A stretch of DNA of 33,974 nucleotides from CALMEH01 sp964548225 (GTDB lineage Bacteria > Acidobacteriota > Blastocatellia > Pyrinomonadales > Pyrinomonadaceae): assembly GCA_964548225.1 (NCBI GenBank), contig CAZJQP010000056.1:1-33974 (forward strand). Reading direction: 5' to 3'. Both the position numbers and the translations under genes were made by a program. Shown piece after piece: positions 15,696 through 22,570 of the stretch. How positions within the stretch are numbered: the first letter of the stretch is position 1; every line of letters begins with the position of its first letter. The notes under the pieces were generated by a model. That model did not search any database. It worked only from the letters and a program-made list of their open reading frames with translations, and was not told where the DNA came from.

Positions 15696-17111
15696 ATGAG
15701 TTGGCAAATCGAAAATTTTCTCGAAGTAAAAAATAAACAACTTCATATCAACAGCATTTCGGCAATTGAATTGGCTGAAAAATACGGCACGCCGCTTTTT
15801 GTTTACAGCGAATCGCGTATTAAGCAAAATATCGAACGATTAAAACGAGCCGAGCAATTTATTGGATGCAATTTAAAGGTTTGCTATGCTGCAAAAGCCA
15901 ATTCGAATATGGCGATTTTGCGAACCGTTAAAGAAGCAAATTGCGATTTGGAAGTAAATTCAGGCGGCGAATTGTGGAAGGCTTTGGAAATCGGTTTTCG
16001 CGGCGAACAAATCATTTTCAACGGCACGAGTAAAGAGATTTGGGAAATCGAAAATGCGATTAACGCCGAAATTTACGCGATTCAGGTTGATTCGCTTTAT
16101 GAACTTTCGCTAATCGAAGAAACCGCAAAAAATTTAAATAAAACGGCGAATGTTTCACTTCGGCTTGTTCCCGAAATCGAAACCGGAACGCATTCGGGAC
16201 TTCAAACCGCGCTGCTTACGTCAAAATTCGGAATGATGCCCGATGAGGCATTGCAAGCATTTCATCAATATAAAAACTCGCAAAATCTCAGTCTTTGCGG
16301 CATTCATTTGCATATCGGTTCGCAAAATCCCGACTCAGCACCTTACGCCGAAGCCCTGAAAACGCTTTTTGAAAATCTCGAAACGATTTACAAAGAAACC
16401 GGTTTGAAACTTTCACATCTTAATCTCGGCGGCGGTTTTCCCGTCAATTATCTGCGCGATAATTCGCATTCGATTGATTTTCCGAATGAACAACGCGAAA
16501 TGTTTTCAGCAGATTTTGAACCTTCAGATGCCATCCGAAATGCTTGGGCAACGGTCAAAAAAATCGCCGAAAAATCAAACGCTGAAAATCTTCTTGATAA
16601 TATCACGCTTTTAATCGAACCCGGAAGAAGCGTTATTTCCGATGCGGGAATTTGTTTAACAACCGTCAGAAACAAAAAGGAAAGACCGATTTCAAATTTA
16701 AACTCTCAAATTTCAAAACAATATGAAACTTGGCTATTAACGGACGCAGGTTTTAACATTCTTCTCTCGATGGAAACTTACAAATGGTATTATCATTTGA
16801 TTTCTGCCAAACGTGCCGATGCGCCGCACGATTTTCCATATAAACTCGCCGGACCTCTGTGCGACGGCGGCGACGTTTATTTCGATATTGAAGCGCAAAA
16901 TCGTTTGCCGGATTATCGTCTTTTGCCGGTAAGCATTGAACCGAACGAGGTTTTGGCGTTGCTCAATTGCGGAGCTTATTCGGTGGCACAAATGTTCCAA
17001 TATAACGGCAGATTTTTGCCTGCAATCGTTTTGATTCGTGAAAGTGGTTCAGCTGAATTAATCAGAAAACGCGACAATTTTGATGATTTGATTTCAAATG
17101 ATATTTTCTAA
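15696..17111 (+). CDS. lysA: diaminopimelate decarboxylase-like PLP enzyme
   Basis: A 471-residue fold-III decarboxylase. The PLP-binding lysine lies in VCYAAKANSN (about residue 68). HLHIGSQNPD, the phosphate loop LNLGGGFPVNY, EPGRSVISDAG, GPLCDGGDVYF (with the active-site Cys and acidic residues) and CGAYSVAQMFQYNGR complete the site. These fit DapDC (meso-diaminopimelate to lysine), which would suit the cell-wall-related neighbours. Related ornithine/arginine or diaminobutyrate decarboxylases cannot be excluded. It is longer than usual (about 415-430). Part of the excess is a short insert near residue 335 encoded by repeat-like DNA (16689-16718), before the TDAGFN strand. The start codon follows the repeat at 15641-15690. 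Confidence 0.75.
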   Translation: MSWQIENFLEVKNKQLHINSISAIELAEKYGTPLFVYSESRIKQNIERLKRAEQFIGCNLKVCYAAKANSNMAILRTVKEANCDLEVNSGGELWKALEIGFRGEQIIFNGTSKEIWEIENAINAEIYAIQVDSLYELSLIEETAKNLNKTANVSLRLVPEIETGTHSGLQTALLTSKFGMMPDEALQAFHQYKNSQNLSLCGIHLHIGSQNPDSAPYAEALKTLFENLETIYKETGLKLSHLNLGGGFPVNYLRDNSHSIDFPNEQREMFSADFEPSDAIRNAWATVKKIAEKSNAENLLDNITLLIEPGRSVISDAGICLTTVRNKKERPISNLNSQISKQYETWLLTDAGFNILLSMETYKWYYHLISAKRADAPHDFPYKLAGPLCDGGDVYFDIEAQNRLPDYRLLPVSIEPNEVLALLNCGAYSVAQMFQYNGRFLPAIVLIRESGSAELIRKRDNFDDLISNDIF

Positions 17112-17214
17112 ACCAAAAAAATATTTCTTTAAATCTTTTCATTTGTGTTATACTTTTTTTGTCTGAAAAGACTCGCTTTACGCGCAAATTCTTGACTCTC
17201 TCAAATCCGAAAAT

Positions 17215-18018
17215 ATGGTGAATTACTACGAAACCTTGAAAGTATCACCCAAAGCGTCAAACGCCGAAGTCAAATCGGCATATCGTCGGCTTGCGCGAAA
17301 ATTTCATCCCGACAAAAATAACGGATCAGCCGAAACTGCCGCTCAATTTGCAATAATCGCCAAAGCCTACGAGATTTTAGGAAACCCCAAAGAACGCGCC
17401 GATTACGACAAACAACTTCTAAATCAACAATTTAACGGCACGGGCAATTCGGTTTTCAATTCGGACAATCAACACGCTCGTCGTTGGCGGAAAATGGCTT
17501 ACGAACGCCGTTTTAACGATATAATTGACAGAATGATTGCCGACGAACGCCGCGAAACACTGGCACTTCAAAAAGCGATTTTTCCAACTGTTGCGCTTTT
17601 TCTTTCGACCTGTATCGTGGCGATTTTCAAACCGATTTTTTGGACTGAATCCCAAATCGTCGGCAAAGTTATTTTGCTTGCACTTTTTATTATCGGCGTT
17701 TTTCATCTTTTTAGGCGCATTCGCTCGGCATTTGAAAAATATACTTATAATGAAGATATTCACGATTCGATTTTGCACGAAAGCGTTCCAACCGAAAAGC
17801 CTTACCGCAGATTTACGGCGATTTCTTTTTTGGTAGGCGGCGTTTTATTAAGTCTCGGAATCGGGCTTTTAATCGGACATTTTCTCGATATTTCCGCAAC
17901 CAAAGGAATGCAGAAAATGTTTTCTTCGACACTTTCACCCGAAATTGTTTTTTATCCGCCGATTGTTGTTTTGCTTGTTGATATAATGCACGCTTTTGTG
18001 TCAAAATTCGAATATTAA
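17215..18018 (+). CDS. membrane protein with N-terminal J domain
   Basis: A 267-residue protein. Residues 3-66 are a complete J domain with His31-Pro32-Asp33 and the helix AYRRLARKFHPDKNN, so it should stimulate an Hsp70 ATPase. After a basic linker (ARRWRKMAYERRFNDI) come four hydrophobic segments at about 122-145, 148-168, 198-220 and 240-258. The J domain is therefore likely tethered to the inner face of the membrane. It lacks the Gly/Phe, zinc-finger and C-terminal domains of DnaJ, so it is a specialised type III J protein with unknown client. TATACT at 17149-17154 is a possible -10, with no good -35. Confidence 0.85.
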   Translation: MVNYYETLKVSPKASNAEVKSAYRRLARKFHPDKNNGSAETAAQFAIIAKAYEILGNPKERADYDKQLLNQQFNGTGNSVFNSDNQHARRWRKMAYERRFNDIIDRMIADERRETLALQKAIFPTVALFLSTCIVAIFKPIFWTESQIVGKVILLALFIIGVFHLFRRIRSAFEKYTYNEDIHDSILHESVPTEKPYRRFTAISFLVGGVLLSLGIGLLIGHFLDISATKGMQKMFSSTLSPEIVFYPPIVVLLVDIMHAFVSKFEY

Positions 18019-18026
18019 AAGTGCGC

Positions 18027-18055
18027 TTGACACACGGAATTTCAATCGCTATACT
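18027..18055 (+). promoter_or_regulatory. consensus sigma-70 promoter of rpsT
   Basis: TTGACA (18027-18032) is followed by a 17-base spacer and TATACT (18050-18055). This is the best promoter in the window and lies 50 bases before the rpsT ATG, giving a predicted start near 18062. Confidence 0.85.
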
Positions 18056-18061
18056 CAATAA

Positions 18062-18081
18062 TTTCTCAAAGGGTTGAGAAA
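18062..18081 (+). promoter_or_regulatory. leader hairpin at the rpsT transcript 5' end
   Basis: TTTCTCAA and TTGAGAAA pair perfectly (8 bp) around AGGG. The position coincides with the predicted transcription start, so the mRNA would begin with a stem. It could protect the mRNA end or take part in S20 feedback control; neither is shown by the sequence. Confidence 0.6.
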
Positions 18082-18105
18082 AATTTCACTTTTTAAGATT
18101 ATTTT

Positions 18106-18372
18106 ATGCCGAATCATAAATCTGCCGAAAAGCGCGACAGACAAAACGAAAAAAAACGCTTGGTAAATAAAAGCAACCGTAGCAAATTGCGGACGCAAAT
18201 CAAAAAACTTCGCACCGCAATTGGCGGAAGCGATAAAAATGTCAGCACTGAATTGTTAAATCCTACGGTGTCGTTAATTGACAAAATGGTCAACAAAGGA
18301 ATTTTACACAAGAACACGGCGGCGCGGCACAAATCGCGTTTGACGAGTCATGTTAATAATTTAAGTTCATAA
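18106..18372 (+). CDS. rpsT: 30S ribosomal protein S20
   Basis: An 88-residue, very basic helical protein of standard S20 length. It begins MPNHKSAEKRDRQNEKKR and carries the conserved C-terminal helix IDKMVNKGILHKNTAARHKSRL. It binds 16S rRNA early in 30S assembly. It is monocistronic, with its own consensus promoter and a terminator 50 bases past the stop. The neighbouring holA on the other strand is a pairing seen in many bacteria. Confidence 0.97.
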   Translation: MPNHKSAEKRDRQNEKKRLVNKSNRSKLRTQIKKLRTAIGGSDKNVSTELLNPTVSLIDKMVNKGILHKNTAARHKSRLTSHVNNLSS

Positions 18373-18422
18373 TCAAAGTTTTTTCTACCTCATTCTTCAT
18401 AGTTTTTCTCCTTTGATTAGAA

Positions 18423-18462
18423 AGGAAGCAAGCCTTAAGCAAGTTTGCTTCCTATTTTTTTT
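18423..18462 (+). terminator. rpsT terminator
   Basis: AAGGAAGCAA pairs with TTGCTTCCT over nine bases and is followed by ATTTTTTTT. It lies between the convergent rpsT and holA genes. Confidence 0.85.
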
Positions 18463-18520
18463 GATTTTTGATTTTTCCAAAGATCAAAGTTCAAAAATCA
18501 AAGATCGAAGTTCAAAAATC
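18457..18520. repeat. 21-bp direct repeat pair with inverted arm
   Basis: Bases 18479-18499 and 18500-18520 are 21-base tandem copies differing at one base. Each begins AAAGATC and ends TTCAAAAATC. The reverse complement GATTTTTGATTTTT precedes them, so the block can fold. A related CAAAGGTCAAAGGTC stretch lies before the BadF-type kinase (about 1224-1248). Confidence 0.75.
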
Positions 18521-18521
18521 A

Positions 18522-19565
18522 TCATTTAACCAATTCACAAACCAGCATTTCGATTTGCATTCGTGCGCCATTTTTGCCGCCGCCGCCGATTGAAGTTTTA
18601 ATTGCCAAATCGGTTTGGGCAAGTTTTTGGATAACTTTTTTTAGATAATTGCCGTCTATTCGCCTTGCTGTTGTCAAAAAATCTTCGTGATATTGTGGAC
18701 TTAGTTTCAAAATTCTGATAACTTCCCTGCGCTCAACGCCTTGTCCCATCAACTCCTTAGCCAGAAATATTCTTCGGAAATTATGAGCAATCAAACCTAA
18801 AAGCATCAAAGGTTCTGCGCCGTCGTCTAAGATTTTCTTCAATATTTCCAATGATTTCGATTTATTTTTCGCAATTATTTGATCGGTCAGCACAAAATTC
18901 GTTAATTCACGCGAATTCGGCACGAGCGATTCAACCAAATCGTAGGAAATAATTTTTTCGGGCATTGCCGCAGTTACTAATTTTTCGATTTCATTCGTCA
19001 AACGCCGCACATCATTTCCAACTAATGCAGTTAGATGCCGCAAAGCATTTTCATCATATCTTGCGCCCGCTTCGGTTAATTTATCTTTCGCCCATTTTGT
19101 TAAATTATTTTCATCGAGCCGGGCAAATTCGACCGCCACGGAATGTTCAATTAATAGTTTTGCCATCCGGCGACGTTTATCGAGTTCGTCGGCAACAAAA
19201 ATCACGACCGAAGTTTCCGAAGGATTTTTCAAATAATTGGACAAAACCGTTTCAAAATCTTCTTTGAGTGTGTCTTTCGTGCCGCTTTGCGAAACTTTTA
19301 CGTCAACTATTCTAATCAGACGTTTTGGCGCAATCATCGGCAATTGTTCAGCCGAAGCAAGCGCGTAAGTTAAATTTTCGTTTTGGTTTAGGCTGAATTC
19401 GTCCTCGTTGAAATCACGCGCCGGATTGTCCGCAAAAACAAAATCGGCAATCGTTTTTGCCGCCAGATCGCGTAGATAAGTTTCCGCACCGAACAGCAAA
19501 TAGACAGGCGAAATCTCGCGCCTTCTCAGACGAGTTCGCAAATCTTCTCTGGATAAAATTTTCAT
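18522..19565 (-). CDS. holA: DNA polymerase III delta subunit
   Basis: A 347-residue protein with the HolA pattern. ISPVYLLFGAETYLRDLAAKTI at the N-terminus opens the AAA+-like first domain, without a functional Walker A, as usual for delta. NYLKNPSETSVVIFVADELDKRRR follows, then the sensor region LVGNDVRRLTNEIEKL, and the C-terminal collar domain ends GGGGKNGARMQIEMLV. Delta opens the beta clamp within the clamp loader. I chose the ATG at 19565; an in-frame TTG at 19586 lies inside the inverted repeat and adds seven unconserved residues. No clear ribosome site is visible at either. Confidence 0.93.
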   Translation of the reverse strand: MKILSREDLRTRLRRREISPVYLLFGAETYLRDLAAKTIADFVFADNPARDFNEDEFSLNQNENLTYALASAEQLPMIAPKRLIRIVDVKVSQSGTKDTLKEDFETVLSNYLKNPSETSVVIFVADELDKRRRMAKLLIEHSVAVEFARLDENNLTKWAKDKLTEAGARYDENALRHLTALVGNDVRRLTNEIEKLVTAAMPEKIISYDLVESLVPNSRELTNFVLTDQIIAKNKSKSLEILKKILDDGAEPLMLLGLIAHNFRRIFLAKELMGQGVERREVIRILKLSPQYHEDFLTTARRIDGNYLKKVIQKLAQTDLAIKTSIGGGGKNGARMQIEMLVCELVK

Positions 19566-19579
19566 TAAAATAGAATTAT

Positions 19580-19647
19580 TATCCAAAGATAGACACAGAT
19601 AAAATCAAAAAAAATCATCTGTGTTTATCTGTGTTCAGCTTTGGATA
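19580..19647. repeat. inverted repeat with 24-bp arms
   Basis: Arm 19580-19603 starts TATCCAAAGATAGACAC, and arm 19624-19647 ends TCAGCTTTGGATA. They are complementary at 21 of 24 positions around a 20-base AT-rich loop. The right part carries two copies of the decamer ATCTGTGTTT/C. It fills the gap upstream of holA and downstream of the methyltransferase gene. Confidence 0.8.
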
Positions 19648-19674
19648 AATTAAATTTACTACCAATATTCTAGC

Positions 19675-20298
19675 TTAATTTTTTCGGAAAATCATTGTCA
19701 AAAGTCGAGGTATTTGCGTTTTGTCATCATCGTCAAACCATTCTTTTAACGCAATACATTCAAAATTATTTATTGTTCCGGCTTCAAAAAATTCCGAAGC
19801 GTGATGAACAAAACACTCTAATTCAAAAACGCCTGTGCCTGTTTCAAAACGGGCTTTGCTTCCCTGATATTGTTTGAAGGGATGAAGTTCGCCGAAATAA
19901 AATCTGCCGTCTTTTTTTAAAACTTTGTGTGCTTCAGAAAAAACGAACTCAATATTTTCAATATGTTCGAGGGCAAGTGAACAAGTTATCAGATCAAAAG
20001 AATCTTCTGCAAATCCCCAATCTTCGCGCAAATCGAGTTCACGGAACTCAACATTTTCCGCAACAATTTTCTGTTTGGCAACCGCCAACATTTCCGCCGA
20101 AAAATCTGCTCCGACTAACTTTTTAGCAATGGTTTGCAAATATTCGGTATTTTTCCCTGTTCCGCAACCGATTTCCAAAATTTCGAGATTTTCGCCCGAA
20201 ACCATTTCGCGCAACGCCCGTGCTTCCAAATCCCGTGTTTTATTTTCTACCGAATCGTAAGATTTTGACCATTCATTGTAGGCTTTTTGATTATCCAT
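19675..20298 (-). CDS. class I SAM-dependent methyltransferase
   Basis: A 207-residue Rossmann methyltransferase. Motif I is ILEIGCGTGKNTEYL (about 40-54), and GADFSAEMLAVAKQK binds the ribose. ELDLREDWGFAEDSFDLITCSLALEHI carries motifs II-III, and VLKKDGRFYFGELHP is motif IV. The pattern is the broad Methyltransf_11 type, and the substrate cannot be told. The end ALKEWFDDDDKTQIPRLLTMIFRKN resembles UbiE/small-molecule relatives. It is divergent from hutH, with only 47 bases between the starts, and may share that promoter region. Confidence 0.85.
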   Translation of the reverse strand: MDNQKAYNEWSKSYDSVENKTRDLEARALREMVSGENLEILEIGCGTGKNTEYLQTIAKKLVGADFSAEMLAVAKQKIVAENVEFRELDLREDWGFAEDSFDLITCSLALEHIENIEFVFSEAHKVLKKDGRFYFGELHPFKQYQGSKARFETGTGVFELECFVHHASEFFEAGTINNFECIALKEWFDDDDKTQIPRLLTMIFRKN

Positions 20299-20308
20299 CT
20301 CTAAAGTT

Positions 20309-20336
20309 TTACATTCAGCAACCGTCTGTGTAAAAT
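20309..20336 (+). promoter_or_regulatory. possible hutH promoter
   Basis: TTACAT, a 16-base spacer and TAAAAT lie so close to the hutH ATG (20346) that transcription would start within a few bases of it, giving a nearly leaderless mRNA. The boxes are moderate matches, so this is tentative. Confidence 0.35.
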
Positions 20337-20345
20337 CTAACGGCT

Positions 20346-22055
20346 ATGGAAACGATACATCTCAACGGAAATTCACTGACCATAAAAGAAGTTATCAGCG
20401 TTGCCCGAAACGACGCGAAAGTTGAAATTGACACTTCAAATTTGAACAAAAGTCGTGATTTTATTACGCAAAAGGTAAAGGAAAACGCGGTAATTTACGG
20501 CGTAACAACCGGATTCGGTTCAAATGCCGATAGATTTGTTGATAACCAATATTCGGAGAAATTGCAGATAAATCTTCTGCGCTCGCATTCTTGCGGAGTT
20601 GGCGAAAACTTTTCTCGTGAAACAGTTCGGGCGATTATGTTGATCCGTTTGAACACTCTGCTCAAAGGAAATTCAGGTATTCGAGCGCAAACTTGCGAAC
20701 AAATCAGACTTTTCTTAAATGAAAAAATTCATCCTGTAATTCCGTCGCAAGGTTCGGTCGGGGCAAGCGGCGATTTATGTCCGCTTTCGCATTTCGGATT
20801 GGCGATTATGGGCGAAGGATTTATTGAATTTGAAGATGAAATCTATAAAACGGAAGATTTTTTGAAGTCTCGCGGCATTTCACCGATTGTTTTAAGTTAC
20901 AAAGAAGGTTTAGCCATCAACAACGGCACGACCGTGATGGCTGCGCTTGGTGTTTTGGCGGTTTATGATTTTGAACGGCTGTTAAAAATTACGACGCTGA
21001 ACTCTTCGCTGATGCTTGAAGCCTTGTGTGCAAGGCGCGAGGCATTTGACGAGAAAATTCATCTTGCACGAAGAAACGACGCGCAAATCGAAGTTGCAAA
21101 ATGGATTCGCGGATTTATTGAAGGCTCGACTTTTATTGGTATTAAAGCCGATGACTTGAAAAAACACGGCTTAAGCGATGATGAGAAAAGAAAATTAGTC
21201 GAGTTTGAAATCAATGAAAGTCAATTAAGTTCAGACGAAGAAGTTGAATTTATAAATTTAAAGCAAAAGAAGACCATTGACGAAATTGCCGCGAAGAAAA
21301 GAATTCCTCAAGATTCGTATTCGATTCGTTGTATTCCGCAAGTATTTGGTGCGAGCTTGCAAGCACTTCGTCACGCGGAAAGCGTGATTGAAAACGAAAT
21401 GAATGCGGCGGTTGATAATCCTTTAATATTTGCTGATGAAGAAGAAGTATTGTCCGGCGGTAATTTTCACGGTCAGCCGATAGCTTTGGTATTAGATTAT
21501 TTGAAACTTGCGATTGCTGAAATCGGCAATATAACTGAACGGCAGATTGCCAAATTAGTTGACCGCCACACAAATCACGGTTTGCCGTCGTTTTTAATTG
21601 AAAACGCGGACGGAACAAATTCCGGTTTAATGATTCCGCAATATGCGGCGGCTTCTTTGGTTTCGGAAAACAAAGTTTTAGTTCATCCGGCTTCGGCTGA
21701 TTCGATTCCGACGTGCGAAAACACTGAAGATCACGTTTCAATGGGACCTATTGCGGGCAGACAAGCTCTTGAAATACTTGAAAATGTTAAGAAAATAACC
21801 GCAATCTCGATTATTGCGGCACATCACGCTGCTGAAATGCGTCGAAAACAATTTGCAAAAGGCGGAATTACTGCAAAAATGTCCGCGTCAACCGAGAAAC
21901 ATTTGAACAAAATTAAGGAAATAGTTCCTGACTTTAATGAAAAGGATTTTTTGGTAACTGACAGATTTTTATATAATGACATTCAGACGATTTTGAACAA
22001 TTACGAAGAGTTTGCCGCACTTGCGGAAGATTTGATAAAAAAAGTAAAGAACTAA
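20346..22055 (+). CDS. hutH: histidine ammonia-lyase
   Basis: A 569-residue lyase. Ala140-Ser141-Gly142 in GSVGASGDLCPLSHFG forms the MIO electrophile. LLRSHSCGVGE near residue 80 carries the Ser-His pair usual for histidine rather than tyrosine or phenylalanine. QDSYSIRCIPQVFGA, the Asn in AAVDNPL and the C-terminal SMGPIAGRQALEI region are also in place. It converts L-histidine to urocanate and ammonia. The protein is about 55 residues longer than typical HutH because of a charged insert at about 263-312 (KADDLKKHGLSDDEKRK and onwards), just before the QDSYSIR segment. No other hut gene is nearby. Confidence 0.92.
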   Translation: METIHLNGNSLTIKEVISVARNDAKVEIDTSNLNKSRDFITQKVKENAVIYGVTTGFGSNADRFVDNQYSEKLQINLLRSHSCGVGENFSRETVRAIMLIRLNTLLKGNSGIRAQTCEQIRLFLNEKIHPVIPSQGSVGASGDLCPLSHFGLAIMGEGFIEFEDEIYKTEDFLKSRGISPIVLSYKEGLAINNGTTVMAALGVLAVYDFERLLKITTLNSSLMLEALCARREAFDEKIHLARRNDAQIEVAKWIRGFIEGSTFIGIKADDLKKHGLSDDEKRKLVEFEINESQLSSDEEVEFINLKQKKTIDEIAAKKRIPQDSYSIRCIPQVFGASLQALRHAESVIENEMNAAVDNPLIFADEEEVLSGGNFHGQPIALVLDYLKLAIAEIGNITERQIAKLVDRHTNHGLPSFLIENADGTNSGLMIPQYAAASLVSENKVLVHPASADSIPTCENTEDHVSMGPIAGRQALEILENVKKITAISIIAAHHAAEMRRKQFAKGGITAKMSASTEKHLNKIKEIVPDFNEKDFLVTDRFLYNDIQTILNNYEEFAALAEDLIKKVKN

Positions 22056-22119
22056 AAACAGTTCCTTAAAATATAGTCGTTCAAAATACAGTCGTTCGCA
22101 AGTCGTTTTTTTGGTTAGT

Positions 22120-22570
22120 TTACGGAACAAAATTGTAGATAACCTCAGTTCGGGATAAGAAAAACATGTAAACTATTGATATTTAATGGCTTTGCCAAAT
22201 TTGCCTGTTAGCTTTTGAAAATTTTGCAATGAAAAACGTAAGTTTTAACTGATTTTAGATCAAAGACTTACAGAATGAGCAACAAAAAATAGTCATTTTT
22301 AGCTAAGTCTTTATTTTTCAACGACTCTTATCCCGAACTCAGGTTAGATAATAACTCCCTGAACTCGCACTGGCTACTCTGAAACCATTGTTGGATTAAA
22401 TTTCGATGCCCGTGCCGCGCTTTCCGGTGAAGCACGAAGCAGTTTGTGTCCCGAAACAGATGCTGCCGAAATACATCGCCGTTCTCATCAATCATTATTT
22501 AAACATTGACCGAACCTTTGGCATTAACAGCACGAGCCGTTGACGGATATTGAGACTGAACCAAATTTTG
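22120..22570 (-). pseudogene. decayed TonB C-terminal domain, former C-terminus of the Ser/Thr kinase
   Basis: Reading on from the kinase stop in the same frame gives QNLVQSQYPSTARAVNAKG and SVNV, the start of a TonB C-terminal domain. A TAA follows at 22499-22501, then MIDENGDV, a one-base deletion near 22470, VSGHKLLRASPESAARASKF with NPTMV, a TAG at 22374-22376, and PVRVQGVII. The remainder YNFVP and a TAA (22120-22122) lie beyond the inserted element at 22142-22344. Restoring these changes and removing the element joins the domain to the kinase. The order of events is not fixed, but the domain is clearly dead. Confidence 0.85.
22142..22344. mobile_element. 203-bp MITE-like element with target duplication
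   Basis: Terminal inverted repeats of 19 bp, ACCTCAGTTCGGGATAAGA (22142-22160) and its complement with one mismatch (22326-22344), are flanked by TAGATA on both sides (22136-22141 and 22345-22350). There is an inner inverted pair, AAAGACTTA (22262-22270) and TAAGTCTTT (22304-22312). It has no reading frame long enough for a transposase, so it is non-autonomous. The AC ends and 6-bp duplication are compatible with IS982-like mobilisation, which is a guess. The same end occurs at 33923. Confidence 0.85.

Noticed and set aside
22377..22493. Small plus-strand reading frame from ATGCCCGTGCCGCGC
   Set aside because: It is the shadow of the decayed TonB domain, which gives a far better match on the minus strand.
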